A stretch of DNA of 64,000 nt, from positions 124,001 through 188,000 of the forward strand of contig CAWKIA010000018.1 of assembly GCA_963849635.1 (NCBI GenBank). Direction: 5' to 3'. Numbering within the stretch: position 1 is the first letter of the stretch; every line of letters starts with the position of its first letter. The notes beneath the pieces were generated by a model. It was not told the origin of the DNA, made no database searches, and saw only the letters and a program-made list of their open reading frames with translations. The DNA is from CAVRUD01 sp963849635. GTDB taxonomy: Bacteria; Chloroflexota; Chloroflexia; Thermomicrobiales; UBA6265. Positions 8,392 through 17,054 of the stretch are shown in pieces. The translations under genes were made by a program, and so were the position numbers.

Positions 8392-9707
8392 TGGGCTACC
8401 TCCGACTTCGATCTTCGCTCGTCGCCGTTGCCTTTCTAGCAATGCTGACGGCCGCGTCGGGCAGCATCCGACCGGTAACGGCACTTGCGCAGGCCGAGAC
8501 CGGCGACGTCACGTTCGGTGAGTTAGCCGCCACGCCGTCATTTCCCGACGTGATCAACTTCAAGTTTTCCGCCCAAACGGGTGAAGAGGTCAAGCGAGTA
8601 GAGCTCCTCTTCAACGCCGTTGGCGAGGAGACACTTCACCTCATCACTCCTGACGTCGCCGGAGACGAGCAGACTGATTTCGAGTTCGGTCTCAATATGT
8701 TCCAGAACTACTACCCACCGGGACTGGACATCGAATACCGGTGGCGAGTGACCAGCGCGTCTGGTGCGATTACGGAGTCCGACAGCCAGATCGTCGGCTG
8801 GTATGACACCCGCTTTGATTGGACATCGATCGCAAGCGATCAGGTGACTGTCTTCAGCTACGACACGAACGAGAACTTCGCTGAAGAGATTCTCGCCTCG
8901 GCCCAGAACACGATCGATGAATTGGAAACTGACTACGGCGTGGAGCGGAGCCAGCCGTTGCGAGTTTGGGTCTATAACTCGCAAAGTGACCTTGGCGGGG
9001 CGACCGAACCGAACAGCGAGCCATGGATCGCCGGTGTTTCATACCCCGGCCGGTACCTGATCCTGGCGGCGATCCCGGATGGCAACAGCACGGAACTCCG
9101 CCGGGTGATTCCGCACGAGGTCAGTCATCAAGTGCTCTATCAGGCGACCGAGAACCCATTCAACTTTCCGGCCACTTGGCTGGACGAGGGTATCGCAACC
9201 TACAACCAGGACGTCGGCACGGAAGATAACGTCAATCTCGTCGAAGAGGCGGTCGACAACGATTCACTGATGCCGATCGAAACTCTGAATATGTCGTTCC
9301 CGTACGATGATACGTTCCAACTCGCCTACGCTGAGAGCTACAGTGTCGTCAGCTTCATCATCCAAACGTACGGCGAAGACGCACTCGGCAATGTGCTCTC
9401 TGCCTACAAAGAGGGTGTCACGCACGATGAGGCCGTTCTGACCGGACTCGGGATTACCGTTGAAGAACTCGACCGGCAATGGCAGATCAGTCTCGGTGTC
9501 GACCAGAACCGGTCAGACGACGGCACCGGCGGCGGCACCGTTGACCTGACCGGTGGCGATTGGATCAACGGCATCTTGGCCCTATTCCTCCTGCTCGCTG
9601 TACCACTGACGCTGGTACGCTGGTGGCGCACACAACGCAGCAAGTCCGATGAAGAGGTTGAGGAACGACTGATGGTGAGCCTTGTTCAGCCGGTGAGAGA
9701 CCAGTAG
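8391..9707 (+). CDS. Membrane-anchored zinc metallopeptidase (peptidase MA-like)
   Basis: Exported protein of 438 residues. It has an N-terminal signal/anchor (about residues 8-35, ending near ALAQA), a beta-rich domain, then a peptidase with HEVSH (HExxH zinc motif) and WLDEGIATY, whose glutamate would be the third zinc ligand, as in the peptidase MA-like family (PF13485). A C-terminal transmembrane helix (WINGILALFLLLAVPLTLV) with a basic tail places the catalytic domain outside the cell. The ATG overlaps the prfB stop. Substrate is unknown; a role in envelope protein turnover is inference. Confidence 0.8.
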   Translation: MGYLRLRSSLVAVAFLAMLTAASGSIRPVTALAQAETGDVTFGELAATPSFPDVINFKFSAQTGEEVKRVELLFNAVGEETLHLITPDVAGDEQTDFEFGLNMFQNYYPPGLDIEYRWRVTSASGAITESDSQIVGWYDTRFDWTSIASDQVTVFSYDTNENFAEEILASAQNTIDELETDYGVERSQPLRVWVYNSQSDLGGATEPNSEPWIAGVSYPGRYLILAAIPDGNSTELRRVIPHEVSHQVLYQATENPFNFPATWLDEGIATYNQDVGTEDNVNLVEEAVDNDSLMPIETLNMSFPYDDTFQLAYAESYSVVSFIIQTYGEDALGNVLSAYKEGVTHDEAVLTGLGITVEELDRQWQISLGVDQNRSDDGTGGGTVDLTGGDWINGILALFLLLAVPLTLVRWWRTQRSKSDEEVEERLMVSLVQPVRDQ

Positions 9708-9709
9708 AA

Positions 9710-10048
9710 ATGGGCGATCCAATGGAATCAGATGCGCCGAATCTGAGGTCCGCGATCATCGATCCGGCCGCGATCGAGCGCAAGCTGGCGTTGAACAGCT
9801 ACAACGTCGATATGAGCCGGGCACACATCCGGATCATCGACCACGACGTGTGCCTGCAATGCGAGCGACAGCAGTGCATCAATTGCTGCCCGGCTAACTG
9901 CTACTCGCCGCAGGAGGATGGCCGGGTGCTGTTCTCCTACGAGGGATGCGTCGAGTGCGGTACCTGTCGCATCGTGTGCCATGTCTTTCGTAACGTCGAA
10001 TGGACCTACCCGCGCGGAGGCTTCGGCATCCAATACCAGTTCGGCTAG
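9710..10048 (+). CDS. FixX-like ferredoxin
   Basis: Protein of 112 residues with two cysteine clusters, CLQCERQQCINCCPANCY and GCVECGTCRIVC, followed by the FixX-type ending WTYPRGGFGIQYQFG. In FixABCX systems FixX passes electrons from the flavoprotein FixC to quinone. No fixA, fixB or fixC is next to it here; its neighbour instead is a thioredoxin-like 2Fe-2S protein. A second possible start is ATG 9722. Two Fe-S centres are expected from the cysteine count, but the exact cluster type cannot be judged by eye. Confidence 0.85.
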   Translation: MGDPMESDAPNLRSAIIDPAAIERKLALNSYNVDMSRAHIRIIDHDVCLQCERQQCINCCPANCYSPQEDGRVLFSYEGCVECGTCRIVCHVFRNVEWTYPRGGFGIQYQFG

Positions 10049-10086
10049 TCGTTTCATGTCGGTGACCGGCGAGGAGCCACATTCCG

Positions 10087-10602
10087 ATGTACTGGACGAA
10101 GAAGCACGTCCTGATCTGCAACGCCGCCCATTGCGCCGGCAAGGGAGCGAACGACGTCGCAGGCCGCCTTCGCCTGGAAATAATCCGCAAGGGACTCGAT
10201 GCGGAGATCCTCGTAAACAACTGCGGGACGATCGACCTATGCGACATCGGGCCCAACTTGGTGATCTACCCTGACAACGTGATTTATCGAGGTGTGGCGA
10301 TCAAGGATATTCCCGAGATCGTCGCCCACCTCCGCGGTGGCCCCGTCGTCGATCGGCTGCTGCTCTCCGAGCAATCTCCGGAGGAAGTTGCCCGGAAGAC
10401 GTTCTACGCGGCTGCGCTCGCTGGGGGCAATCCATCCGCGAATGGAGACTTCAACGCCCTGGCCCTCCAGCACGGCTACGACGATGCCTGGATCGCCGAG
10501 CAGCAGCGGCGCGGGTTCATTGCCCGCAAGCCCGCCGAAGATGGCTCCGGTGATCAAATCACGGTCACGAAGAAGACACGCGTACGGTATGGGCTGGCAT
10601 AG
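10087..10602 (+). CDS. Thioredoxin-like 2Fe-2S ferredoxin with C-terminal extension
   Basis: Protein of 171 residues. The first ~90 residues match the thioredoxin-like 2Fe-2S fold (NuoE/CooC-type ferredoxin): CNAAHC (Cys11, Cys16) and NNCGTIDLCDIGPN (Cys46, Cys52) followed by VIYPDNVIYRGV. The second cysteine pair is separated by five residues rather than the usual three. The remaining 80 residues (dimer of short helices, RKTFYAAALAGG and QRRGFIARKPAED) have no function I recognise. It lies 38 bases behind the FixX-like gene and is probably its redox partner. Confidence 0.75.
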   Translation: MYWTKKHVLICNAAHCAGKGANDVAGRLRLEIIRKGLDAEILVNNCGTIDLCDIGPNLVIYPDNVIYRGVAIKDIPEIVAHLRGGPVVDRLLLSEQSPEEVARKTFYAAALAGGNPSANGDFNALALQHGYDDAWIAEQQRRGFIARKPAEDGSGDQITVTKKTRVRYGLA

Positions 10603-10626
10603 CGGTGCCACCCATGACTACCGCCG

Positions 10627-10632
10627 TATAAT
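10627..10632 (+). promoter_or_regulatory. -10 box upstream of the PAP2 gene
   Basis: Perfect TATAAT, about 20 bases before the ATG at 10652; no good -35 box at 17 bases. Confidence 0.45.
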
Positions 10633-10651
10633 CGCGCCGGGGGCGCGATAG

Positions 10652-11689
10652 ATGTCGTCACATACGTCGGAACCTTCAACGCTATCGAACCACGATGAGG
10701 AGGCCATGCCGGAGTCCGGCGTGCGCTCCAGTGTCCGGCCGTATCTGACCCGTGGATTGGCGCTGCGGATAGCGATCGGCGTTGTCCTGATCGTCGCGGC
10801 CACGCTCACCAACCGGTCATACCTCGGCTGGGGCCTATTCGTCACCTTCGCGATCGTCCTCGTCCCCCTCGGGCGGGTGCGGTCGTTCGCGTTGTCCTTC
10901 GTGCCCTATGCCGCAGTCTGGTTCATCTTCACCGCCTTGCGCTCGCTGTCCGACGAAACGGCTCTGGCGCGCACGCTGAACATGAACGTCTCCCGGTTCG
11001 AGCGCTGGCTCTTCGGAGGTGAGCTTCCCAGCATCACGCTTCAGGATGCCTTCTACGATCCGACCAAACTCCAGTTTCACGATTACTTCTTCACCGGAAT
11101 CCACTGGTCGTATTTCATCATCCCTCACTTCGTGGCGGTACGCGCCTGGCAGAAGGACCCCGACCTCTTTCGACACTACCTGTCCGCCCTGACGCTCCTT
11201 CTCGGCGTCGGCCTGGGTATCTACTTCCTGATCCCGTCGAATCCGCCCTGGCTCGCCGGTGAGTCGTTCGACAGCCCGGCCGCGGCCACCGTGATCCGAA
11301 TCATGGAGCCGGTCGGTGAATCTCTGGGTGGCGGACTTTATCAGGCGAGCTACAAGGTCGTAGGCGAGTCCAACCCGATTGCCGCCATGCCGTCGATCCA
11401 TATGGCGATCACGTTCCTGCTCATCTTTCCGGCGGCTTCCTTCGGTCGCAGGTGGAAGCTCCTTGCGTGGGTCTATGCTGGCTGTATGGGCACGGCGCTC
11501 GTCTATCTGGGAGAGCACTATGTTGTCGATGTGGCGGTCGGGATGCTGATCGCCGCGTACGGTTGGTGGGCGTCTGGCGTCTGGCTCTCCGGCCGGGTCC
11601 TCTCCATTTCCCGAGGCCACCCGCTCGAGCCAATCGTCCCATCGGGGGCGCCGGCGCGGTCGGGGATCTCCGCGGTGACGAGGACGTAA
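10652..11689 (+). CDS. PAP2-superfamily membrane phosphatase/lipid phosphotransferase
   Basis: Integral membrane protein of 345 residues with about six hydrophobic helices. Phosphatase-type motifs are MPSIHMAIT (central Ser-x-His) and YLGEHYVVDV (catalytic His and Asp) near the C-terminus; the first basic motif is less clear. This arrangement resembles the inositol-phosphoryl-transfer branch of the PAP2 family (AUR1-like) as well as ordinary phosphatidate phosphatases. With an inositol-phosphate synthase and a CDP-alcohol phosphotransferase in the same window, an inositol-lipid role is attractive but only inferred. A downstream start at 10706 behind GAGGAGG is possible. The stop overlaps the next ATG (TAATG). 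Confidence 0.82.
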   Translation: MSSHTSEPSTLSNHDEEAMPESGVRSSVRPYLTRGLALRIAIGVVLIVAATLTNRSYLGWGLFVTFAIVLVPLGRVRSFALSFVPYAAVWFIFTALRSLSDETALARTLNMNVSRFERWLFGGELPSITLQDAFYDPTKLQFHDYFFTGIHWSYFIIPHFVAVRAWQKDPDLFRHYLSALTLLLGVGLGIYFLIPSNPPWLAGESFDSPAAATVIRIMEPVGESLGGGLYQASYKVVGESNPIAAMPSIHMAITFLLIFPAASFGRRWKLLAWVYAGCMGTALVYLGEHYVVDVAVGMLIAAYGWWASGVWLSGRVLSISRGHPLEPIVPSGAPARSGISAVTRT

Positions 11690-12687
11690 TGGCTACGCCG
11701 CATCGCTCGAAGGCTCTCTCGACGATCGGCGCCGGTCCACTCGGCCCACCCATCCCCAACCCCGCTGCACAGGCAACGCCCGTATTCGCCCACCGGGCTG
11801 AATCCGACTTCGCCGCCCTCCTGGACTTCTATCGCATCAATTGGGAGTACGAACCGGTCTCTTTCCCCTTGCAACGAGCGAACGATGGTCGCATCGTCCA
11901 GATGTTCACACCAGATTTTTATCTGCCGGAACAAGAGCTCTTCATCGAACTGACCACGATGAAGCAGAGCCTGATCACCAAGAAGCACAGCAAAATCCGC
12001 CGTGTGAGGGAGCTGCATCCTGAGATCAAGGTCATGCTGCTCACCCGGCGTGACTACCATGAGTTACTTAGCCAATACGGTTACGGCGCCGTCGAGATCA
12101 CGGCTCTGCCAGAGTCGGATATCGAGCGCATCCTATACAGCCAGAGCGAAATAGCAGTCCGCGTGGCTGAACTGGGCCAAGAGATCTCCCAGGACTACGC
12201 CGAACACTCCTTGATCCTTGTCGGCATCCTCAAGGGCGTCACGTTCTTCATGGCAGACCTCGCCCGGGCGATTACCAGACCGCTGGCCCTCGACTATCTC
12301 GCCGTGGCGCCACCACAGCCGGAGCAGTCAGAACGAGTCAGATTTATCAAGGACCTCGATCTCGAAATCAGGGACCGGCACGTCCTCTTGATTGAGGACA
12401 TCCTCACAACTGGTCTGACCATCGACTTCGTGATCTCTCGGCTCAATGATCGCCAGCCGGCAAGCCTGGAGGTCTGTTCCTTGTTTGATAAGCGCGATCA
12501 ACGGGTCGTCGATATTCCCGCCCGCTACATCGGCTTTCAGATCCCCAGCGCATTCGTCGTGGGCTACGGGCTCGACTATCGCGAGCTCTACCGGAATCTG
12601 CCCTTCGTCTGTGTGCTCCGCCCGGAGGCCTACGCCCGTGAGGCCGCCGCGGATGAACGTGACGTTGTCAGCGCTCCAACCAGCTGA
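11689..12687 (+). CDS. Fusion: PD-(D/E)xK-like N-domain with degenerate hypoxanthine phosphoribosyltransferase
   Basis: Protein of 332 residues. Residues 35-135 look like a restriction-endonuclease fold: FAALLDFYRINWEYEP, then FTPDFYLP (Pro75-Asp76) and FIELTTMK (Glu87, Lys92). Residues 140-318 align along their length with Hpt: ERILYSQSEI, VGILKGVTFFMADLARAI, the PRPP loop LIEDILTTGLT, LFDKRDQR, IGFQIPSAFVVGYGLDY and YRNLP. Two hallmarks are altered: the PRPP-loop aspartate that acts as catalytic base is Thr240, and the flexible-loop Ser-Tyr is replaced by APPQP. The Mg/PRPP acidic pair Glu236-Asp237 and the GYGLDY aspartate remain. It may bind PRPP or purine nucleotide without turning over, controlling the N-domain. 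The ATG overlaps the upstream stop, so the longer open frame from 11452 is not used. Confidence 0.8.
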   Translation: MATPHRSKALSTIGAGPLGPPIPNPAAQATPVFAHRAESDFAALLDFYRINWEYEPVSFPLQRANDGRIVQMFTPDFYLPEQELFIELTTMKQSLITKKHSKIRRVRELHPEIKVMLLTRRDYHELLSQYGYGAVEITALPESDIERILYSQSEIAVRVAELGQEISQDYAEHSLILVGILKGVTFFMADLARAITRPLALDYLAVAPPQPEQSERVRFIKDLDLEIRDRHVLLIEDILTTGLTIDFVISRLNDRQPASLEVCSLFDKRDQRVVDIPARYIGFQIPSAFVVGYGLDYRELYRNLPFVCVLRPEAYAREAAADERDVVSAPTS

Positions 12688-14066
12688 GGAACCGCCCAGC
12701 AACGCGCCGGTAGTACGGCTCCATCTCCGGTACATCAAGTATGCGAAGGAGCGCGGCATACTCAGCCCGTTCTTCCGCCACCTGTTGATACGTTTGATGC
12801 GTCAAATAGGCATTGAACAGGCGCACTGCCACGGCGCTGAACCGGCCAATAGTCGCTTGCAAGCGCAGCTTGTCCATCTCTCGGATAGCCAGAGGCGGCC
12901 AGTCGGCAAGACGTGGCGGCGGCCAATTGCCTGGGTCAAACCCCGGAAACTCGCCCACCCCAAATGGCTCAGGATCCTCGAACGTCATCGTGACGACCCG
13001 GACCGGGGCAAAGATTCCGCGTTTCCCATCATCAACGGCCAGGACTGGCATGGGCACGTCTAGACGGCCCGGATACCTGTCTGAAGGTACCGGGAACCTC
13101 GGCAGGCTGCCCGGATGGTGGGCGCCGTTCTGGGCGGCAAACTCCGCCGCCTTCTCCATGACGTCGTCGAGAAAGCCAGTCGATGACACCTCACGGCCTG
13201 GTAAGGCGACATTGGCAAAGAACGGTGAAATGTCGAATTGGTACCGCTGCGCGTCTCCGTCTGAAGAGCGAAGCTCAAGCGAATCGACTGCGCCAGAGTC
13301 CGTACGACTCAGCGTCTGCGATTGAATCGACCAGTCGCGCTCATCAGGTGGGAACGCCGTAACGAACGCGTACTCCTCGTCAACCGAATCAACTCGAATC
13401 AGTTTTCCAGACTTCGGGTCAAACATCGTCTGAGTTGCTTTCTCCTTGACGGTCTGGCCGGCGCCCTCCGATCCAGCCAGCGTCGGGAGCTCCCTGGAGT
13501 ACCCGATTGAGTGGTCCCAGCTGGACGAGAATCTCCAACTGCTTCTGAAAGGCATCCAAGTCTGGTATGTCGCGGCGCGTCTGCATCGGTCGTTCGAACC
13601 TGAGAATTCCACCTTGGGCGTCATATAAGACACGCCCCCATGCCCTCCGCGTATCGAAGATTGACGAGGCACCCGTCCTAAGGAGTTCCTTCATGTCAGC
13701 GGTCAGAGCGTCCTGTGCCGGAAGGACTTCTTCGTTCGGCTCCGCGTCGCCGGTTTTTGACCCTGTGGTCGTCCATCGCCAACCGGTTCCCCCCGCCGCA
13801 TCGACAAGGTCCGTTTGAAATACCCGGCCCGGACCATCTGAACCGCTCGTTACCCGGCAAAAGGCAAGGTGGCCACGATATGTTCCGGAAACGACCGCCT
13901 CGTCAAGATCGATCGTGCCATCAACGAGATTGGCCAATGGGCGCAGTGCCGCGTCCAAGTCTGCTTTTGCTCGCCTGTTGAACATGACCGCCAGATAGGC
14001 AGTGGCGAACAGTGCGATGAACACGACGAAACACATCGCAATAGCAAACTGTACATAGACATTCAA
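12668..14066 (-). CDS. Hypothetical membrane-anchored protein, one apparent frameshift
   Basis: Starts at 14066 with a single N-terminal transmembrane helix (VQFAIAMCFVVFIALFATAYLAV) and a basic stop-transfer, followed by a soluble domain. The frame breaks near 13464-13466. Removing one base from the GGG (CCC on the plus strand) there joins GWIGG to AGQTVKEKATQTMF and carries on to 12668, giving about 465 residues. I do not recognise the family. The C-terminal third contains PEPFGVGEFPGFDPGNWPPP and an ending rich in aromatic and charged residues. It overlaps the end of the fusion gene convergently by 20 bases. An alternative is two genes, but the second would lack any start signal. Confidence 0.55.
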
Positions 14067-14239
14067 ACCGCCGCGACTCCTTGCCGGTCATCCAAGCTCA
14101 TCCTGCTCAACGCTCGAATGTAGCCTAATCTTGCTGGAGTCGGCCAGCACTCGACCCAACTGCCGGTGGCATGCACCCTGTAGAATGGCGCAGCGATCTT
14201 GAACCACGATTCAAACGAGCTTGTGAAGGACCGACGAAC

Positions 14240-15496
14240 ATGGATCCGTCGCGACGACGGCTGCGCTGGGACCTGGGGCTGGGTCGTGAAATCGGTCTCT
14301 CATTCTGGGGCATGGTCCTATTGGAGGCTGCCTTTGGTGCCTACATGGGCATCTGGCCCCTCTGGATTGAGCGGCTCGGCGCACCAATCACCATCGTCGG
14401 GTTCGTCCTCGGGTCTTCGGGCGTCATTCGTCTGCTCTTCCTCTACCCGTCGGCCGCGCTTGCCGATCGTTTCAACATCCGCCGGCTCATCGTCGTCGCA
14501 CGCTGCGGTGCTCTGGTCGGGCTCCTTAGCGCCTCGGTTGCCCAGCACTGGACCCATCTTGCCCTGATGGTTGTCGGATCCGCGATTGGCGAACTCGCGT
14601 TTCCCCTTATTCAAACCCATGTCGCCGCCAATGCGGACGGAAACCGGATTCGGGCATTTTCGCTCGTGTTCACGGTCGGTCCGTCCGTTGCGCTCGCGGT
14701 CTCCCCTTTGCTCTCGGGTGCGCTGATTGCAGTCTGGGGATTGAGGTCTGCGTTCCTGCTGGCAGCAACGTTCACTGCTTGCTCGATAGCGTGCTTTGCT
14801 CGCCTCAAACCAGCTCCACGTGAGCATGCCACCGAGTCGTCTGAGCCAGCATCATCGTATTCTGGCGCAATTGCCGATTCGGCCGTGCGTCGGATTCTGA
14901 TCCTCCAGGGATCAACAGTCTTCGTACTAGCGCTGGGCACATCGCTAATTCCCACATTCCTGGAAGATGTCCGTGGGATGTCCGCCTCTCGCATCGCCAC
15001 CTTGGGCGCATTGGCGGCCGTCGGGTCGACCGTTTTTGGGATCGTCGTTGCCCGGGCGACTCGACTGCAGGCGGCACCGTTCTACGGGATCGCTATCGCG
15101 GTAACTGCGACCTCTATCGGTTTTTCGCTCTTTCTGTCGACCAGCTACCTACCTCTTGTCGGCCTGGCGTTTATCCTGCGCGGCGGCCTGTTCTCAGCAT
15201 GGGCGATGTGCTCGGCCGCAATCGGTGTTGCCGCCAGCGAACGGCACCGTGCCCGCAGCTTCGCTCTTGGGGAAATGGTGGCCGGAACATCGTTCTCGAT
15301 TGCGCCCATGGTGGCGGGAGGTCTCTTCAGTATCGAAAATCGACTTCCCCTTTTCTTTGCCACCATTGGAGGTCTGGCCCTCGTGCCAGTCCTCTTCCTC
15401 GCCCAGCGCGCGGCCTTCGCACGGCCTCACAGTGGTGAAGTGGCAGGCGCCTCAATTCCGTCAGACCACTCGCTGGAGGCGCCGATTCCGCTATAG
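14240..15496 (+). CDS. MFS transporter
   Basis: Twelve-helix major facilitator of 418 residues starting at ATG 14240 behind AAGGA; the upstream in-frame ATG at 14171 has no ribosome site. The segment after helix 2, YPSAALADRFNIRRL, is the family loop 2-3 motif (GxxxDRxxRR type). Substrate cannot be told; the drug/sugar efflux type (YbfB/ SET-like) is the nearest impression. It stands alone and converges with the next MFS gene, with only eight bases between their ends. Confidence 0.85.
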   Translation: MDPSRRRLRWDLGLGREIGLSFWGMVLLEAAFGAYMGIWPLWIERLGAPITIVGFVLGSSGVIRLLFLYPSAALADRFNIRRLIVVARCGALVGLLSASVAQHWTHLALMVVGSAIGELAFPLIQTHVAANADGNRIRAFSLVFTVGPSVALAVSPLLSGALIAVWGLRSAFLLAATFTACSIACFARLKPAPREHATESSEPASSYSGAIADSAVRRILILQGSTVFVLALGTSLIPTFLEDVRGMSASRIATLGALAAVGSTVFGIVVARATRLQAAPFYGIAIAVTATSIGFSLFLSTSYLPLVGLAFILRGGLFSAWAMCSAAIGVAASERHRARSFALGEMVAGTSFSIAPMVAGGLFSIENRLPLFFATIGGLALVPVLFLAQRAAFARPHSGEVAGASIPSDHSLEAPIPL

Positions 15497-15504
15497 GGCG
15501 GCGC

Positions 15505-16812
15505 TCAGTCTCCGGCGATGAGGTGCGGCTGACTCGGCGCGGCACCGAGCGGTTTCTGCTCGAACAGGCTACCAGCTGTCGCGCTAAAACATCGCGGCAA
15601 GTAGATCACGCCCGCGGCCGCAAGTCCGACGAGTCCGTTGAAGACCAGGGCCGGTTGATAGTCGCCTGTCGCGTCGAAGATCACGCCGTCAAGCACAGCG
15701 CCGATCCCGAAGCCGAGATTCATGGTGGTGTACATCGTGCCGAAGATCAGTCCCAGATTCGCCCGCCCATAGATGTCCGCCGCGATAGCGGCAGTCAATG
15801 GTGTGGTCGCCGACCAGGAAATCCCCAGGACGACCGCGTAGATGTAGACCAACGGTCCGGTCGGCAACGCGAAGAGCAAAAAGAACGCCAGCCCCCGGAG
15901 CGCATAGGTGAGCGCCAGGATCGGCGGACGCCGGTTGCGGTCGGCCGCAATCCCAAGTGCGATCGTCCCGATCACGCTGAAGACGGCAGTAACCGCAACG
16001 GACGCCGATGCCATCGATGTGTGCATTCCCATGTCATCGGCGTAGGCAAGGAAGTGCGTGTTCGCAAAGGCCATCGTGAAGCCGCATACTAGAAAACCGA
16101 AGGCTAGAATCCAAAAGCGCTGATCGCGGATCGCCGTGATCAGGTCGACGCCGGCATGATTTCCGGGATGGCGCGACACATCGGCCGCGGCCGCCTCATC
16201 GCTGGCGCCGTCGGGATTCAAGCCGATCTCGGCCGGTCTCTCTCGGAGAAACAACCATCCTATCGGCACGATGGCGGCGATCAGAAAGATCGCCAGGACC
16301 CGGTACGTCGTCTGCCAATCGGTAGCGGACAAAACCAATGCGGCGACAGGAACCACAGCGAGCTGTCCCAAGGGCGCGCCGGCCGTCGCGATAGCGAGAG
16401 CGGCAGCTCTCCGTGTGGTAAACCACTCATGCACGATCGATGTCGCGATCACCGGGCTGGACGTCGTCAGGACGACGCCACCGAGGACGCCGTAGATCAG
16501 GTACATCTGCGCCAGTGACTGGGCGAAAGACAGCGCGAGCAGCATCCCGCCGATGGTCACCGTCCCGAAGATCAGCACCCTCTTCGGACCGACCCGGTCC
16601 GTGAACCACCCGGTGAACGGCTGCATTGCCGACATGATGACCGTATTGACCAGGACAGCGCCGGTAAGGCTGCCCCGATCCCAGCCAAATTCGTCGGTGA
16701 GCGGCTTCAGTACCACGCCGAAGAGGAGCCGAGCGCCATTGGTTCCCATCAGAACCGCGGCGATGGTCCCGACAATCACCCAACCGTAAAAGAACGGCAA
16801 ACGCCGGCTCAT
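15505..16812 (-). CDS. MFS transporter, OFA/monocarboxylate type
   Basis: Twelve-helix carrier of 435 residues. The start MSRRLPFFYGWVIV and the first loop LKPLTDEFGWDRGSL are typical of the oxalate:formate antiporter/monocarboxylate transporter branch; FTDRVGPKRVL is the loop 2-3 motif. Such proteins usually move small carboxylates. Its 5' end faces gcvPB across a 240-base divergent region. No substrate-specific enzyme lies next to it. Confidence 0.85.
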   Translation of the reverse strand: MSRRLPFFYGWVIVGTIAAVLMGTNGARLLFGVVLKPLTDEFGWDRGSLTGAVLVNTVIMSAMQPFTGWFTDRVGPKRVLIFGTVTIGGMLLALSFAQSLAQMYLIYGVLGGVVLTTSSPVIATSIVHEWFTTRRAAALAIATAGAPLGQLAVVPVAALVLSATDWQTTYRVLAIFLIAAIVPIGWLFLRERPAEIGLNPDGASDEAAAADVSRHPGNHAGVDLITAIRDQRFWILAFGFLVCGFTMAFANTHFLAYADDMGMHTSMASASVAVTAVFSVIGTIALGIAADRNRRPPILALTYALRGLAFFLLFALPTGPLVYIYAVVLGISWSATTPLTAAIAADIYGRANLGLIFGTMYTTMNLGFGIGAVLDGVIFDATGDYQPALVFNGLVGLAAAGVIYLPRCFSATAGSLFEQKPLGAAPSQPHLIAGD

Positions 16813-17054
16813 GCCAATCCTCGGATTTGCCCGCCAAGAATTCTGGTCAAACTGCCAGAATTACGAAGAGCGGATGCAGCAGTTGACATCATACCTGACC
16901 AACGCACCGCCATCGGCGACGATGGCAACGGTGCATATGGAAATCGACCACCGCTATTTTGGCAGCGTGCTACCATCGCGCAAGCCAGGCAGGCTCCTGG
17001 CAATATCCAGTCGGACTCACTCGACGTTGCAACGTGTTGGAGGTCTGGTCAGGC

